Source: Promethearchaeota archaeon
Lineage (GTDB): Archaea; Asgardarchaeota; Lokiarchaeia; Sigynarchaeales; SOKP01
Assembly (NCBI GenBank): GCA_016839905.1
Contig: JAEOTJ010000004.1
Location: 1-14,090 of the forward strand
Length of the DNA: 14,090 nucleotides
Direction: 5' to 3'
Shown: positions 1 through 6,674 of the stretch, piece by piece
Layout of the letters: each line of letters begins with the position of its first letter
Position numbering within the stretch: the stretch's first letter is position 1
Made by a program: the position numbers and the translations under genes
The notes under the pieces: model-generated
Told to the model about the DNA's origin: nothing
The model's database searches: none
The model's input: the letters and a program-made list of their open reading frames with translations, nothing else

Positions 1-194
1 AATCTTTTTTCAAGAGCTTCTGAAATTGCATGTGCTAAAAGAGTCTTGCCCGTACCAGGCTCTCCCTTAACTAAAAGGGGTCTCCCAAGAGCAATTGAGA
101 CATTAACTATGTTTCGAAGTTGAGGATCAGCAATATAACGGACTTTATCGGTATTAACATTTCCAATAAATTGGTTAAAGTTTTGATTGTTCAT
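1..194 (-). CDS. MoxR-type AAA+ ATPase, N-terminal fragment
   Basis: This is the first 64 codons of a minus-strand gene that runs off the left edge. The translation starts MNNQNFNQFI and contains a Walker A motif, GEPGTGKT, at residues 44-51, preceded by GRPLLVK. This arrangement is typical of the MoxR/RavA branch of AAA+ ATPases, which act as ATP-driven chaperones that help metal cofactor insertion or complex assembly, often beside VWA-domain proteins. Walker B, the sensors and any partner gene lie outside the window. The ATG at 194-192 is chosen because it gives the usual MoxR lead-in length. No clear ribosome binding site precedes it, so a leaderless transcript is possible. It is divergent from the gene at 327, with 132 bases between them. 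The AAA+ ATPase call is firm; the MoxR subfamily is likely but rests on the fragment only. Confidence 0.8.
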   Translation of the reverse strand, partial: MNNQNFNQFIGNVNTDKVRYIADPQLRNIVNVSIALGRPLLVKGEPGTGKTLLAHAISEALEKR

Positions 195-254
195 ATTTAG
201 AAAAGTCTTTTAAAAATTAAAAAATTTTTTGATATTTCTGTCATTTTCATTGTT

Positions 255-266
255 TTTTTATAATTA
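255..266 (+). promoter_or_regulatory. Possible TATA box for the gene at 327
   Basis: A TTTTATAATTA-type stretch lies in the 132-base divergent gap. It would place an archaeal transcription start near 285-290, giving a leader of about 40 bases with GGAG at 315-318, eight bases before the ATG. In such AT-rich DNA TATA-like strings are common, so this is only a candidate. Confidence 0.25.
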
Positions 267-326
267 TAAGGTTAATAAAGTTATATTCTTTCTATATTTT
301 AACAATTAAAATTTGGAGATGTAATT

Positions 327-1205
327 ATGGCAAAAAAAATTAATGCAAAGAAAGGAGATGTTGTATTAACAACTCATTCACCATTAACCTATGAAACAAT
401 TAAGAATTTAGGAGCTTTTTGGGGTCATTGTGGTATGGTAATGGATGATAAGGGTACTACAATTAGGCATTGCAATTTCCATCCAAGTAAACTCGAAATG
501 GAATGGCATAACATTCTTGGAGTTAATATACTTCCTAAAAGGTTTGTTCCAAGGAGTCTAACGAGTGCATTACCAGGTTTTCTAACTCAAACTATTGAAG
601 AGGCATTTTTTAGTCAAATCCCAGATTTTATGGAAAAAGATGGATTTGTTCTCAGACCCTTACCTGAAAATGAGGAGAAATATAGACCTTTATTACATAA
701 AATTGCCGATAAGATGGCTAATATGGATGGATATTATAAATTAAACGCATGTGTTAATATACTTCAGTATGAAGAAACTAATAAGAGAAAAATAGGTAAG
801 GGGACAATTGGTTCTGGTGCTGTTTATTTTGCACATAAATTTTGTGGTAAAGAAATGAATTTAGCAGAATTAACTAAAGAGCAACTCAGAAGAGCAGCTG
901 ATAATGTAGTTCTATATTTTATGCGGGTGGCCAAGGATCAATATGGTGTATTTGGCTCTTCTCTCCTAAATGTTACTGAAATTGGAACGAAAATGGTAAA
1001 TCAAGTAATAAACACTTATTTCGCAGATAGGGGTCATGATACTACTGGCTGGTGGACAAAAAACTATAAAGAAGGCACTACTATCGCTCCAGATCACTTG
1101 CTTCCTATAGGAATTAAGAATCCAGATGGTAATGCAATTGGAATCCAAGATGAAAATTCCTCTTATTATGGCGAAATAGTTCCAGTAAAAGTTTCAGAAT
1201 CATAA
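327..1205 (+). CDS. Hypothetical protein, possible permuted NlpC/P60 (papain-like) fold
   Basis: This 292-residue protein is predicted to be soluble: it has no signal peptide and no membrane segment. I do not recognise it with certainty. The N-terminus has GDVVLTTHSP (10-19) followed by GHCGMVMDD (33-41). This resembles the first strand and the His motif of permuted NlpC/P60 proteins of the YiiX type, where 'GDIVL...' is followed by 'HVGIV'. In that fold the catalytic Cys comes later, in a 'CSxxV' motif. The nearest match here, GTIGSGAVYFAH (159-170), has Ser where Cys would be expected. C35 and C142 are other cysteines, and C173 follows. It may therefore be an inactive or altered member, or an unrelated fold. 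It has its own start signals (GGAG at 315-318) and is 274 bases upstream of the Hdr operon, so it is probably transcribed separately. The gene is very likely real; the function is open. Confidence 0.7.
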   Translation: MAKKINAKKGDVVLTTHSPLTYETIKNLGAFWGHCGMVMDDKGTTIRHCNFHPSKLEMEWHNILGVNILPKRFVPRSLTSALPGFLTQTIEEAFFSQIPDFMEKDGFVLRPLPENEEKYRPLLHKIADKMANMDGYYKLNACVNILQYEETNKRKIGKGTIGSGAVYFAHKFCGKEMNLAELTKEQLRRAADNVVLYFMRVAKDQYGVFGSSLLNVTEIGTKMVNQVINTYFADRGHDTTGWWTKNYKEGTTIAPDHLLPIGIKNPDGNAIGIQDENSSYYGEIVPVKVSES

Positions 1206-1446
1206 TATTAACTTAAATGTATAAGAAATTTATCCCCATCATTTAATTTAATTAATATTGATCCAAATAAGTAATAACTATTTCATATTTGTATGAATTT
1301 ATAAAAATATTTTTAAAAAGTTTTATAATTATTCTATATCAGTTTTATAAGGCAATTACGTAATCAACATTAAAAGGGATATAAAATTTTAATAATAAAT
1401 AGGAAAAATTATCAAAAAATTTTGGAATGAGTTATATTCATAATTA

Positions 1447-1458
1447 GAAATTATATAA
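1447..1458 (+). promoter_or_regulatory. Candidate BRE/TATA box for the Hdr-Flx operon
   Basis: GAAATTATATAA reads as a purine-rich BRE-like start plus a TATA box. Its centre (about 1455) is about 25 bases before the hdrC ATG at 1480, the normal TATA-to-start-site distance in archaea. This predicts a leaderless or nearly leaderless hdrC transcript. In keeping with that, only a weak AAGGG (1473-1477) precedes the ATG, and it is too close to serve as a good ribosome binding site. The 274-base gap before hdrC holds other A/T-rich TATA-like strings (for example around 1300-1325), so the choice is not certain. Confidence 0.4.
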
Positions 1459-1479
1459 AAAAAATGAAAAGTAAGGGAA

Positions 1480-1977
1480 ATGGCATCAATAAATTTCGAT
1501 TTTAGGAATGAAGTTCTCAAGTATAATGCTTCTATGAGTTACTGTTACCAATGCAGTACATGCACGGGAGGATGTCCCATTGCTCTTCTTACACATGGAA
1601 GATATAATCCGAGAAAGATCATTGAAGAGGCAATCTTAGGACTTAAAGATAAATTAATAGATGTTCAAGAACCAAATTCATGGTTATGCTCAACTTGCCA
1701 GAAATGTGTCGAATTATGTCCACAAAAAGTGAAATTAACTGAGATCTTCACGTTAATAAAAAATAAATGTTTTGAGAAGAGGAGGGTTCCTGAAGCATTT
1801 ATTACACAAGGGAGAACCATAATGGAATATGGAGTTGCAATTCCATATTCTAAAGCCATTGAAACTCGTCGAGAAAAACTTGGACTTCCAGTTGTTAAGA
1901 CAGCTGTCGTAGATGAGATTAAAACATTAATGATTGAGACTGATTTTTCAAATAAACTTCCAAAGGAGGCTGAATAA
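1480..1977 (+). CDS. hdrC: Heterodisulfide reductase subunit C (HdrC)
   Basis: This 165-residue soluble iron-sulfur subunit passes electrons from HdrA to the catalytic subunit HdrB. Two intact [4Fe-4S] motifs are visible: C22-C25-C28-C32 (CYQCSTCTGGCP, Cys spacing 2-2-3) and C70-C73-C76-C80 (LCSTCQKCVELCP). Its length fits soluble HdrC. There is no membrane segment, so this is not the HdrE-fused or QmoC type. It is the first gene of a ten-gene operon and is followed by hdrB after three bases, the usual hdrCB order. An ATG at 1464 is out of frame and is not the start. The start at 1480 is likely leaderless. The assignment is firm; the partner HdrA could be any of the downstream HdrA proteins. 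Confidence 0.95.
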   Translation: MASINFDFRNEVLKYNASMSYCYQCSTCTGGCPIALLTHGRYNPRKIIEEAILGLKDKLIDVQEPNSWLCSTCQKCVELCPQKVKLTEIFTLIKNKCFEKRRVPEAFITQGRTIMEYGVAIPYSKAIETRREKLGLPVVKTAVVDEIKTLMIETDFSNKLPKEAE

Positions 1978-1980
1978 AAG

Positions 1981-2850
1981 ATGTCATATGATTTATTTTT
2001 AGGGTGTGTAATTCCTGCTCGATTACCCTTTTTGGAAGCTTCTTCGAGAAAAATCTTTGAGAAGTTAGGAATTCGACTAAATGATGTTGATGGATTTAGC
2101 TGTTGTCCTGATCCTACTGGAATTGAATTAATAGATCATAAAACGTGGTTGGCATTAGGCGCGAGAAATCTAAGTTTATGCAATAAAAATGGAGGAGTAA
2201 TATCATTTTGTTCTGGTTGCGTGGAGACATTAAAAGGAGTTAATCATACAATAAAAAATAATACTCACGCTAAAGAGGAAGTGAATCAAGTCTTACAAAA
2301 GGTTGGAAAATCATATGATGGAAACGTTCCAGTTAAGCATTTTGCCGAGGTTTTATATGAGAATCTTGAAAATGTTAAAGCAAAGATAGAAAAACCTTTA
2401 GAAGGATTAAAAGTAGCAGTTCATTATGGATGTCACTATTTAAGACCTTCTGAGATAATTAATTGGGACGATCCTTTCGAGCCAGTAACAATTGATGAGA
2501 TGATTACGGCTCTCGGTGCGGAATCTATAGATTATGATATGAAGAATGAGTGTTGCGGAAATCCAGTTGAAAAATCTGATAAGGATTTATCCTTTTTAAT
2601 GATAGATCAGAAATTAAAAGCTATTCAGAAAGCAGGAGCGAACTGTATAGTAGTTGTCTGCCCTGCATGTTATCAGCAATATGCTTTCAATCAGAGAGAA
2701 TTAAACAAGAAGAATGGTACAGATTATAATTTTCCAATATTCTATCTATCAGAATTAATAGCCTTAGCATTTGGATTTAAACCAGAAGAATTAGGATTTA
2801 AGTTCAAGCGAATTAAACCCGTAGCATTATTAGAAAAATTACAATTATAA
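1981..2850 (+). CDS. hdrB: Heterodisulfide reductase catalytic subunit B (HdrB)
   Basis: This 289-residue CCG-domain protein is the subunit that reduces a disulfide substrate at noncubane [4Fe-4S] clusters. Both CCG motifs are complete: C9, C41-C42, C77, C80 and C151, C191-C192, C227, C230. The spacing (about 31 then 34, and 39 then 34 residues) closely follows methanogen HdrB, so two active-type clusters are expected. Many HdrB paralogues have lost ligands, but this one has not. GGAGG at 1965-1969 lies 11 bases before the ATG. The gene is three bases after hdrC and 36 bases before the first HdrA, the largest gap in the operon. The physiological substrate is not shown: CoM-S-S-CoB, a DsrC-type trisulfide or another thiol are all possible, and no methyl-CoM reductase or dsr gene is in the window. 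Confidence 0.95.
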   Translation: MSYDLFLGCVIPARLPFLEASSRKIFEKLGIRLNDVDGFSCCPDPTGIELIDHKTWLALGARNLSLCNKNGGVISFCSGCVETLKGVNHTIKNNTHAKEEVNQVLQKVGKSYDGNVPVKHFAEVLYENLENVKAKIEKPLEGLKVAVHYGCHYLRPSEIINWDDPFEPVTIDEMITALGAESIDYDMKNECCGNPVEKSDKDLSFLMIDQKLKAIQKAGANCIVVVCPACYQQYAFNQRELNKKNGTDYNFPIFYLSELIALAFGFKPEELGFKFKRIKPVALLEKLQL

Positions 2851-2886
2851 ATTAAATTTTTTAAAAACACATTATAAATTAAAAAG

Positions 2887-4203
2887 GTGAAAAAGTTGGT
2901 AATTAATTCCAAGAGCGCGCTTGTAATAGGTGGAGGAATCGCCGGGATCCAAACAGCACTAGATTTAGGAGATATGGGTATTAAAGTATATATGGTGGAG
3001 AAGAAACCTTGTATTGGAGGCAAGATGGCTCAGCTCGATAAGACTTTTCCAACAAATGATTGTTCAATATGTATTTTAGCACCAAAATTATCTGAATGTT
3101 TTAGACATCCTAATATTACTCTTTTATCTTATTCTGAAGTTCAGAAAGTAGAAGGGTCCGCAGGAAATTTTTCTATTGATATTTTAAAAAAAGCTCGTTA
3201 TGTAAAAGAGGATGCATGTATAAACTGTGGTCTATGTGCCGAAAAATGTCCAATGAGAGTGGATGATGAATTTGATAGAGAGTTGAGGAAAAGGCGAGCT
3301 ATTTACATGTATTATCTTCAAGGAGTTCCCGCCATCATGACTATAGATAAAGATAAATGTCTGTGGTTTACAAAAAATGCATGTAAAATCTGTGAAAAGG
3401 TCTGTGAAAGGGATGCTATTGATTTTGATCAACAAGATGAAGTAATCAAATTAGATAACATTGGTTCAATTATTATTGCAACGGGCTATAACTTGATTGA
3501 AGACGTGAATAAGAAAGCTTTAGCAAATTATGGTTATGGAACAATTAAAAACGTTGTTACTGCATTGGAATTTGAGCGATTAGAATGTGCATCAGGACCT
3601 CAACAAGGGCACATCCATAGATTTTCGGATAATAAGACTCCGAAGAAAATAGCCTTTCTTCAATGCATAGGCTCCCGTTCAGATAAGGTGGCACAGTATT
3701 GTTCTTCTATTTGTTGCATGTACACTACAAAAGAAGCGATGATAGCTTACGAACATGATAATGAATTAGAATCTTATGTATTTTTTATCGATATGCGAGC
3801 AGGAGGGAAAGGATTTCAGTCATTTCTCAGAAGAGGGGCAGCCGAGTACAACATTCATTATGTTAAAAGCAAAATTGCTCAAGTAACAGAAGATGAAAAT
3901 CAAAATCCTATTATCGTACATGAAGATTATGAAACTGGAGAGATAATAGAAGAAAAATTTGATATGGTTGTATTAGCTACATGTATCATTCCACCAATAG
4001 GAATTGAAAAATTGGCGGAAACATTAGGAATTGAGTTAGATAAATATAATTTTATAAAAACAACTCCGTTTATACCCATTGAAACAAGTAAAGAGGGTAT
4101 TTTTACGTGTGGATGTGTACATGAACCAATGGACATTCCACGCTCTGTGGCTGAAGCTAGCGGCGCAGCAGCAAGAGCAGCAGAAGTAATTAGAGGAGGT
4201 TAA
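2887..4203 (+). CDS. hdrA: Half-HdrA, N-type: FAD domain with inserted ferredoxin
   Basis: This 438-residue HdrA-family flavoprotein lacks both ends of a canonical HdrA. It has the dinucleotide-binding VIGGGIAG (13-20), the HdrA signature DKTFPTNDCSICI (51-63), an inserted ferredoxin domain (C111, C114, C117, C121 and C158, C166, C169, C173), and the flavin-side cluster set C260, C272, C276-C277. The N-terminal CHCG domain and the C-terminal two-cluster ferredoxin are absent, and are supplied by the next gene. K308 sits in DMRAGGKG, the region that binds next to the flavin in HdrA. The second inserted cluster has a stretched CX7C spacing, and Glu replaces the usual Pro after C173. Start choice: GTG at 2887 is given, but the GGTGA at 2886-2890 would serve a TTG at 2896 better, removing three residues. 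A QmoA-like role is an alternative. HdrA family membership is sure. Confidence 0.9.
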   Translation: MKKLVINSKSALVIGGGIAGIQTALDLGDMGIKVYMVEKKPCIGGKMAQLDKTFPTNDCSICILAPKLSECFRHPNITLLSYSEVQKVEGSAGNFSIDILKKARYVKEDACINCGLCAEKCPMRVDDEFDRELRKRRAIYMYYLQGVPAIMTIDKDKCLWFTKNACKICEKVCERDAIDFDQQDEVIKLDNIGSIIIATGYNLIEDVNKKALANYGYGTIKNVVTALEFERLECASGPQQGHIHRFSDNKTPKKIAFLQCIGSRSDKVAQYCSSICCMYTTKEAMIAYEHDNELESYVFFIDMRAGGKGFQSFLRRGAAEYNIHYVKSKIAQVTEDENQNPIIVHEDYETGEIIEEKFDMVVLATCIIPPIGIEKLAETLGIELDKYNFIKTTPFIPIETSKEGIFTCGCVHEPMDIPRSVAEASGAAARAAEVIRGG

Positions 4204-4209
4204 GATAAA

Positions 4210-5892
4210 ATGTCAGAAGAAAAGAAAGAAGAAGCTCGAGTTGGTTTATTTATTTGTCATTGTGGATCAAATATAGGTGGTTTGATTGACTGCAAGAAGT
4301 TAGCAGAAGAGTCGAGTACTTTACCAAATGTTGCCCATAGTGAAGATAATCTATATACTTGTTCAGAAACTGGATTATCTGCCATTAAAGCGGCGATAAA
4401 AGAAAAAGATTTAAATAGAGTAGTAGTTGCTTCTTGTACTCCAAGAACTCATGAGCCATTATTCCGTGAATGTTGTGCGGAAGCAGGATTAAATCCTTAT
4501 CTATTCAATTTTGTGAATATAAGAGACCAATGTACTTGGGTTCACCAGAAGGATCCTGAGGGGGCTTATAAAAAAGCTAAAGATGCAGTTAGAATGGGTG
4601 TGGCAAAAGCAGTGAAACTTGAGCCACTTGATATGGTTAATGTTAAAATAAATCCTATTGGATTGGTCGTAGGCGGAGGTGTCGCAGGAATGAGTGCTGC
4701 TCTTAGTCTAAGTCGGCAAGGGTTTAAGACATATATAGTTGAAAAAGAAGAAAAATTAGGTGGTAGATTAAACTCGCTTCATAAACTATTCCCATATGAT
4801 ATTGATGCTTCAGATTTTATAGGTAAGATGATTAATGATGTTAATAATGCTAAAAATTTAGAAGTAATTACATCAGCTAAAATAGTAGATATTGATGGTT
4901 TTGTGGGTAATTTTAAAGTTGATGTAGATCAAAATGGTATTAATCGACAAATAGAAGTTGGGGCTATAATAGTTGCAGTTGGAAGTTCCTTGCTTGATGC
5001 AAAAGGATTATTTGGATATGATGGTCAAAAACGAATAACTCAGTATGAGTTGGAACCAAAATTAAAGAATAAAGAGCTCTCTGCAAAAGATATTGTAATG
5101 ATACAGTGTGCGGGCTCGCGTAATGATAAGAGACCCTACTGTTCAAGCGTATGTTGCATGACGGCATTAAAAAACTCTGTAGAAATTAAAAAACAGAATC
5201 CAGAAGCTCATGTGACGATTTTATTCAGAGATCTATATACTCCTGGAACGGATTATGAGGAATATTATAGGAAAGCGAGAGAACTTGGAGTTTTATTTGT
5301 TAAATATGATGAGGATAAAGCACCAAATATAGAGGATACTCAAGTGAAAGTATATAATGAGTTCATTGGAGAAGAAATTAATATTCCTTATGATCTTTTA
5401 GTATTGTCTACACCATTAGTATCAAATGTCGATAATAAAGCACTTGCCCAGAATTTAAAAGTTCCCTTAGAAGCAAATGGATTCTTCTTAGAAGCCCATG
5501 TAAAATTACGACCTAGTGATTTTGCGACAGATGGAGTTTTTATTGGCGGTTCTGCAAAATGGCCGGTAGATATAATGGAAGCTATAGCTCAAGGTTATTC
5601 TGCAGCAGCAAGGGCTAGTACAATTTTATCTCATAATGAAATAGATGTGGAAGGAGCTACATCTAGCCTACCAGAATATAATAAAAGTTTATGCAGTGGA
5701 TGTGAGATCTGTATTAAAGTTTGTCCATACCACGCAATTATAAAAAATGAAAATGATGAGATTGAAATAATTCAAGCACTCTGTAAAGGTTGTGGTGTGT
5801 GTGGGGCTACTTGTACCAATCAAGCTATAGTAATTAAACATTTTACAGATGATCAAATTATATCAGAAATTATAGCATGTGGAGTTAAATAA
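4210..5892 (+). CDS. hdrA: Half-HdrA, C-type: CHCG domain, FAD domain, C-terminal ferredoxin
   Basis: This 560-residue HdrA-family protein complements its upstream neighbour. The N-terminal domain carries C16 and C18 (CHCG), C51, C76 (ASCTPRTHEPLF) and C108. A FAD-binding VVGGGVAG follows at 153-160, then the flavin-side Cys set C300, C311, C315-C316, and a C-terminal ferredoxin with C495, C498, C501, C505 and C525, C528, C531, C535. The ferredoxin normally inserted in the FAD domain is missing. Where canonical HdrA has DxRxxGK, this protein has DLYTPGT, so the lysine is lost (T347). GGAGGT at 4195-4200 sits nine bases before the ATG. mvhD follows after two bases, in line with HdrA's C-terminal ferredoxin docking on MvhD. 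HdrA (C-type) plus MvhD resembles an unfused QmoB. Membership of the family is firm; its exact electron path is inferred. Confidence 0.9.
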   Translation: MSEEKKEEARVGLFICHCGSNIGGLIDCKKLAEESSTLPNVAHSEDNLYTCSETGLSAIKAAIKEKDLNRVVVASCTPRTHEPLFRECCAEAGLNPYLFNFVNIRDQCTWVHQKDPEGAYKKAKDAVRMGVAKAVKLEPLDMVNVKINPIGLVVGGGVAGMSAALSLSRQGFKTYIVEKEEKLGGRLNSLHKLFPYDIDASDFIGKMINDVNNAKNLEVITSAKIVDIDGFVGNFKVDVDQNGINRQIEVGAIIVAVGSSLLDAKGLFGYDGQKRITQYELEPKLKNKELSAKDIVMIQCAGSRNDKRPYCSSVCCMTALKNSVEIKKQNPEAHVTILFRDLYTPGTDYEEYYRKARELGVLFVKYDEDKAPNIEDTQVKVYNEFIGEEINIPYDLLVLSTPLVSNVDNKALAQNLKVPLEANGFFLEAHVKLRPSDFATDGVFIGGSAKWPVDIMEAIAQGYSAAARASTILSHNEIDVEGATSSLPEYNKSLCSGCEICIKVCPYHAIIKNENDEIEIIQALCKGCGVCGATCTNQAIVIKHFTDDQIISEIIACGVK

Positions 5893-5894
5893 AG

Positions 5895-6662
5895 ATGATT
5901 GATTTTGAACCAAGGTTATTAGGATTTTTATGTAATTGGTGCTCTTATGCGGGAGCTGACCTGGCAGGAGTAAGTCGAATTCAATACCCCCCAAATATGA
6001 GAGTTATAAGGGTAATGTGCAGTGGTCGAATTGACCCCAAATTTGTAATTCAAGCTCTAGAATTGGGTTTGGACGGAGTATATGTTATGGGGTGTCACAT
6101 TGGGGATTGTCATTATCTTGAAGGTAATTATGAGGCAGTAAAGAAATATGAACTAACAGAAAAGTTTCTTAGTTTAGTTGGACTTGAAAATAGAATTAGA
6201 TTAGACTGGGTTTCTGCCTCTGAGGGCCAAAGATTTGGAGAAGTTATTACTAAATTTGTTAATGATATGCGTGATCTTGGACCATCCCCTCTAAGTGGGG
6301 ATAATCCTAATCCAGAGTTAGTTGATAAAATAAGAGCAATTAAGATGGCTGTCAGTTGTAAAAGAATGAGGGCTTTAGTCGGTAGACAAAGAAAATTAAT
6401 TGAAGATGAGAATGTTTATGGAGAAAAAGTTGATGAAGAGGCGTTTCTACAACTTCTCGACCAAGCCATACAAGATGAATATGGACGTCATCAGGTTTTA
6501 GTAGCACTTGAAAAAGGAGATAAATCCGTTAAAGATATTGCTGCCGAAATAAAAATAGATCCAAGTGTGGTATTAGAACACATGGTTATTTTAAAGGCTC
6601 GTGCTCAAGCGGATTTTAAAGAATTGGTTGGAAATACACCAATATTTATGAGGATTGGTTAA
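5895..6662 (+). CDS. mvhD: MvhD-type delta subunit with long C-terminal extension
   Basis: This 255-residue protein has an MvhD domain in residues 1-130 that carries the expected cysteines C13, C16 (CNWCSYAGADLAGVSR), C42 (MCSGR), C67 and C72 (GCHIGDCHY), which bind a [2Fe-2S] cluster. MvhD hands electrons from an input module to the C-terminal ferredoxin of HdrA. A normal MvhD is about 130-150 residues, as in the second copy at 9693. Here about 125 more residues follow, mostly helical and charged, with two conspicuous parts: a basic stretch (KRMRALVGRQRK, 156-167) and a winged-helix-like segment (SVKDIAAEIKIDPSVVLEHM, 211-230). The extension may be a docking or assembly element; I see no proof that it binds DNA. 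It begins two bases after the C-type half-HdrA, with GGAG at 5881-5884 as likely ribosome binding site. Confidence 0.92.
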   Translation: MIDFEPRLLGFLCNWCSYAGADLAGVSRIQYPPNMRVIRVMCSGRIDPKFVIQALELGLDGVYVMGCHIGDCHYLEGNYEAVKKYELTEKFLSLVGLENRIRLDWVSASEGQRFGEVITKFVNDMRDLGPSPLSGDNPNPELVDKIRAIKMAVSCKRMRALVGRQRKLIEDENVYGEKVDEEAFLQLLDQAIQDEYGRHQVLVALEKGDKSVKDIAAEIKIDPSVVLEHMVILKARAQADFKELVGNTPIFMRIG

Positions 6663-6674
6663 GAGGTAAGAAAA

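Larger units (their letters stand above)
2887..6290 (+). repeat. First copy of tandem HdrA(N)-HdrA(C)-MvhD block
   Basis: This stretch encodes, as three separate proteins, the same module order as 6675-10139. The MvhD homology ends near 6290, within the 255-residue gene. Matching landmarks appear in the same order in both blocks: MAQLDKTFPTNDC, QCIGSR with YCSS(I/V)CCMYT, CHCG followed by NIGG, VVVASCTPRTHEPLF or VIVASCTPRTHEPLF, FLEAHVKLRP, LCKGCG, and CNWCSYAGADLAGVSR. The similarity is clear in protein sequence but diverged in DNA, so the duplication is old rather than recent. Confidence 0.8.

Noticed and set aside
1464..1466. ATG at 1464 as an earlier start for hdrC.
   Set aside because: It is not in frame with hdrC, which starts at 1480.
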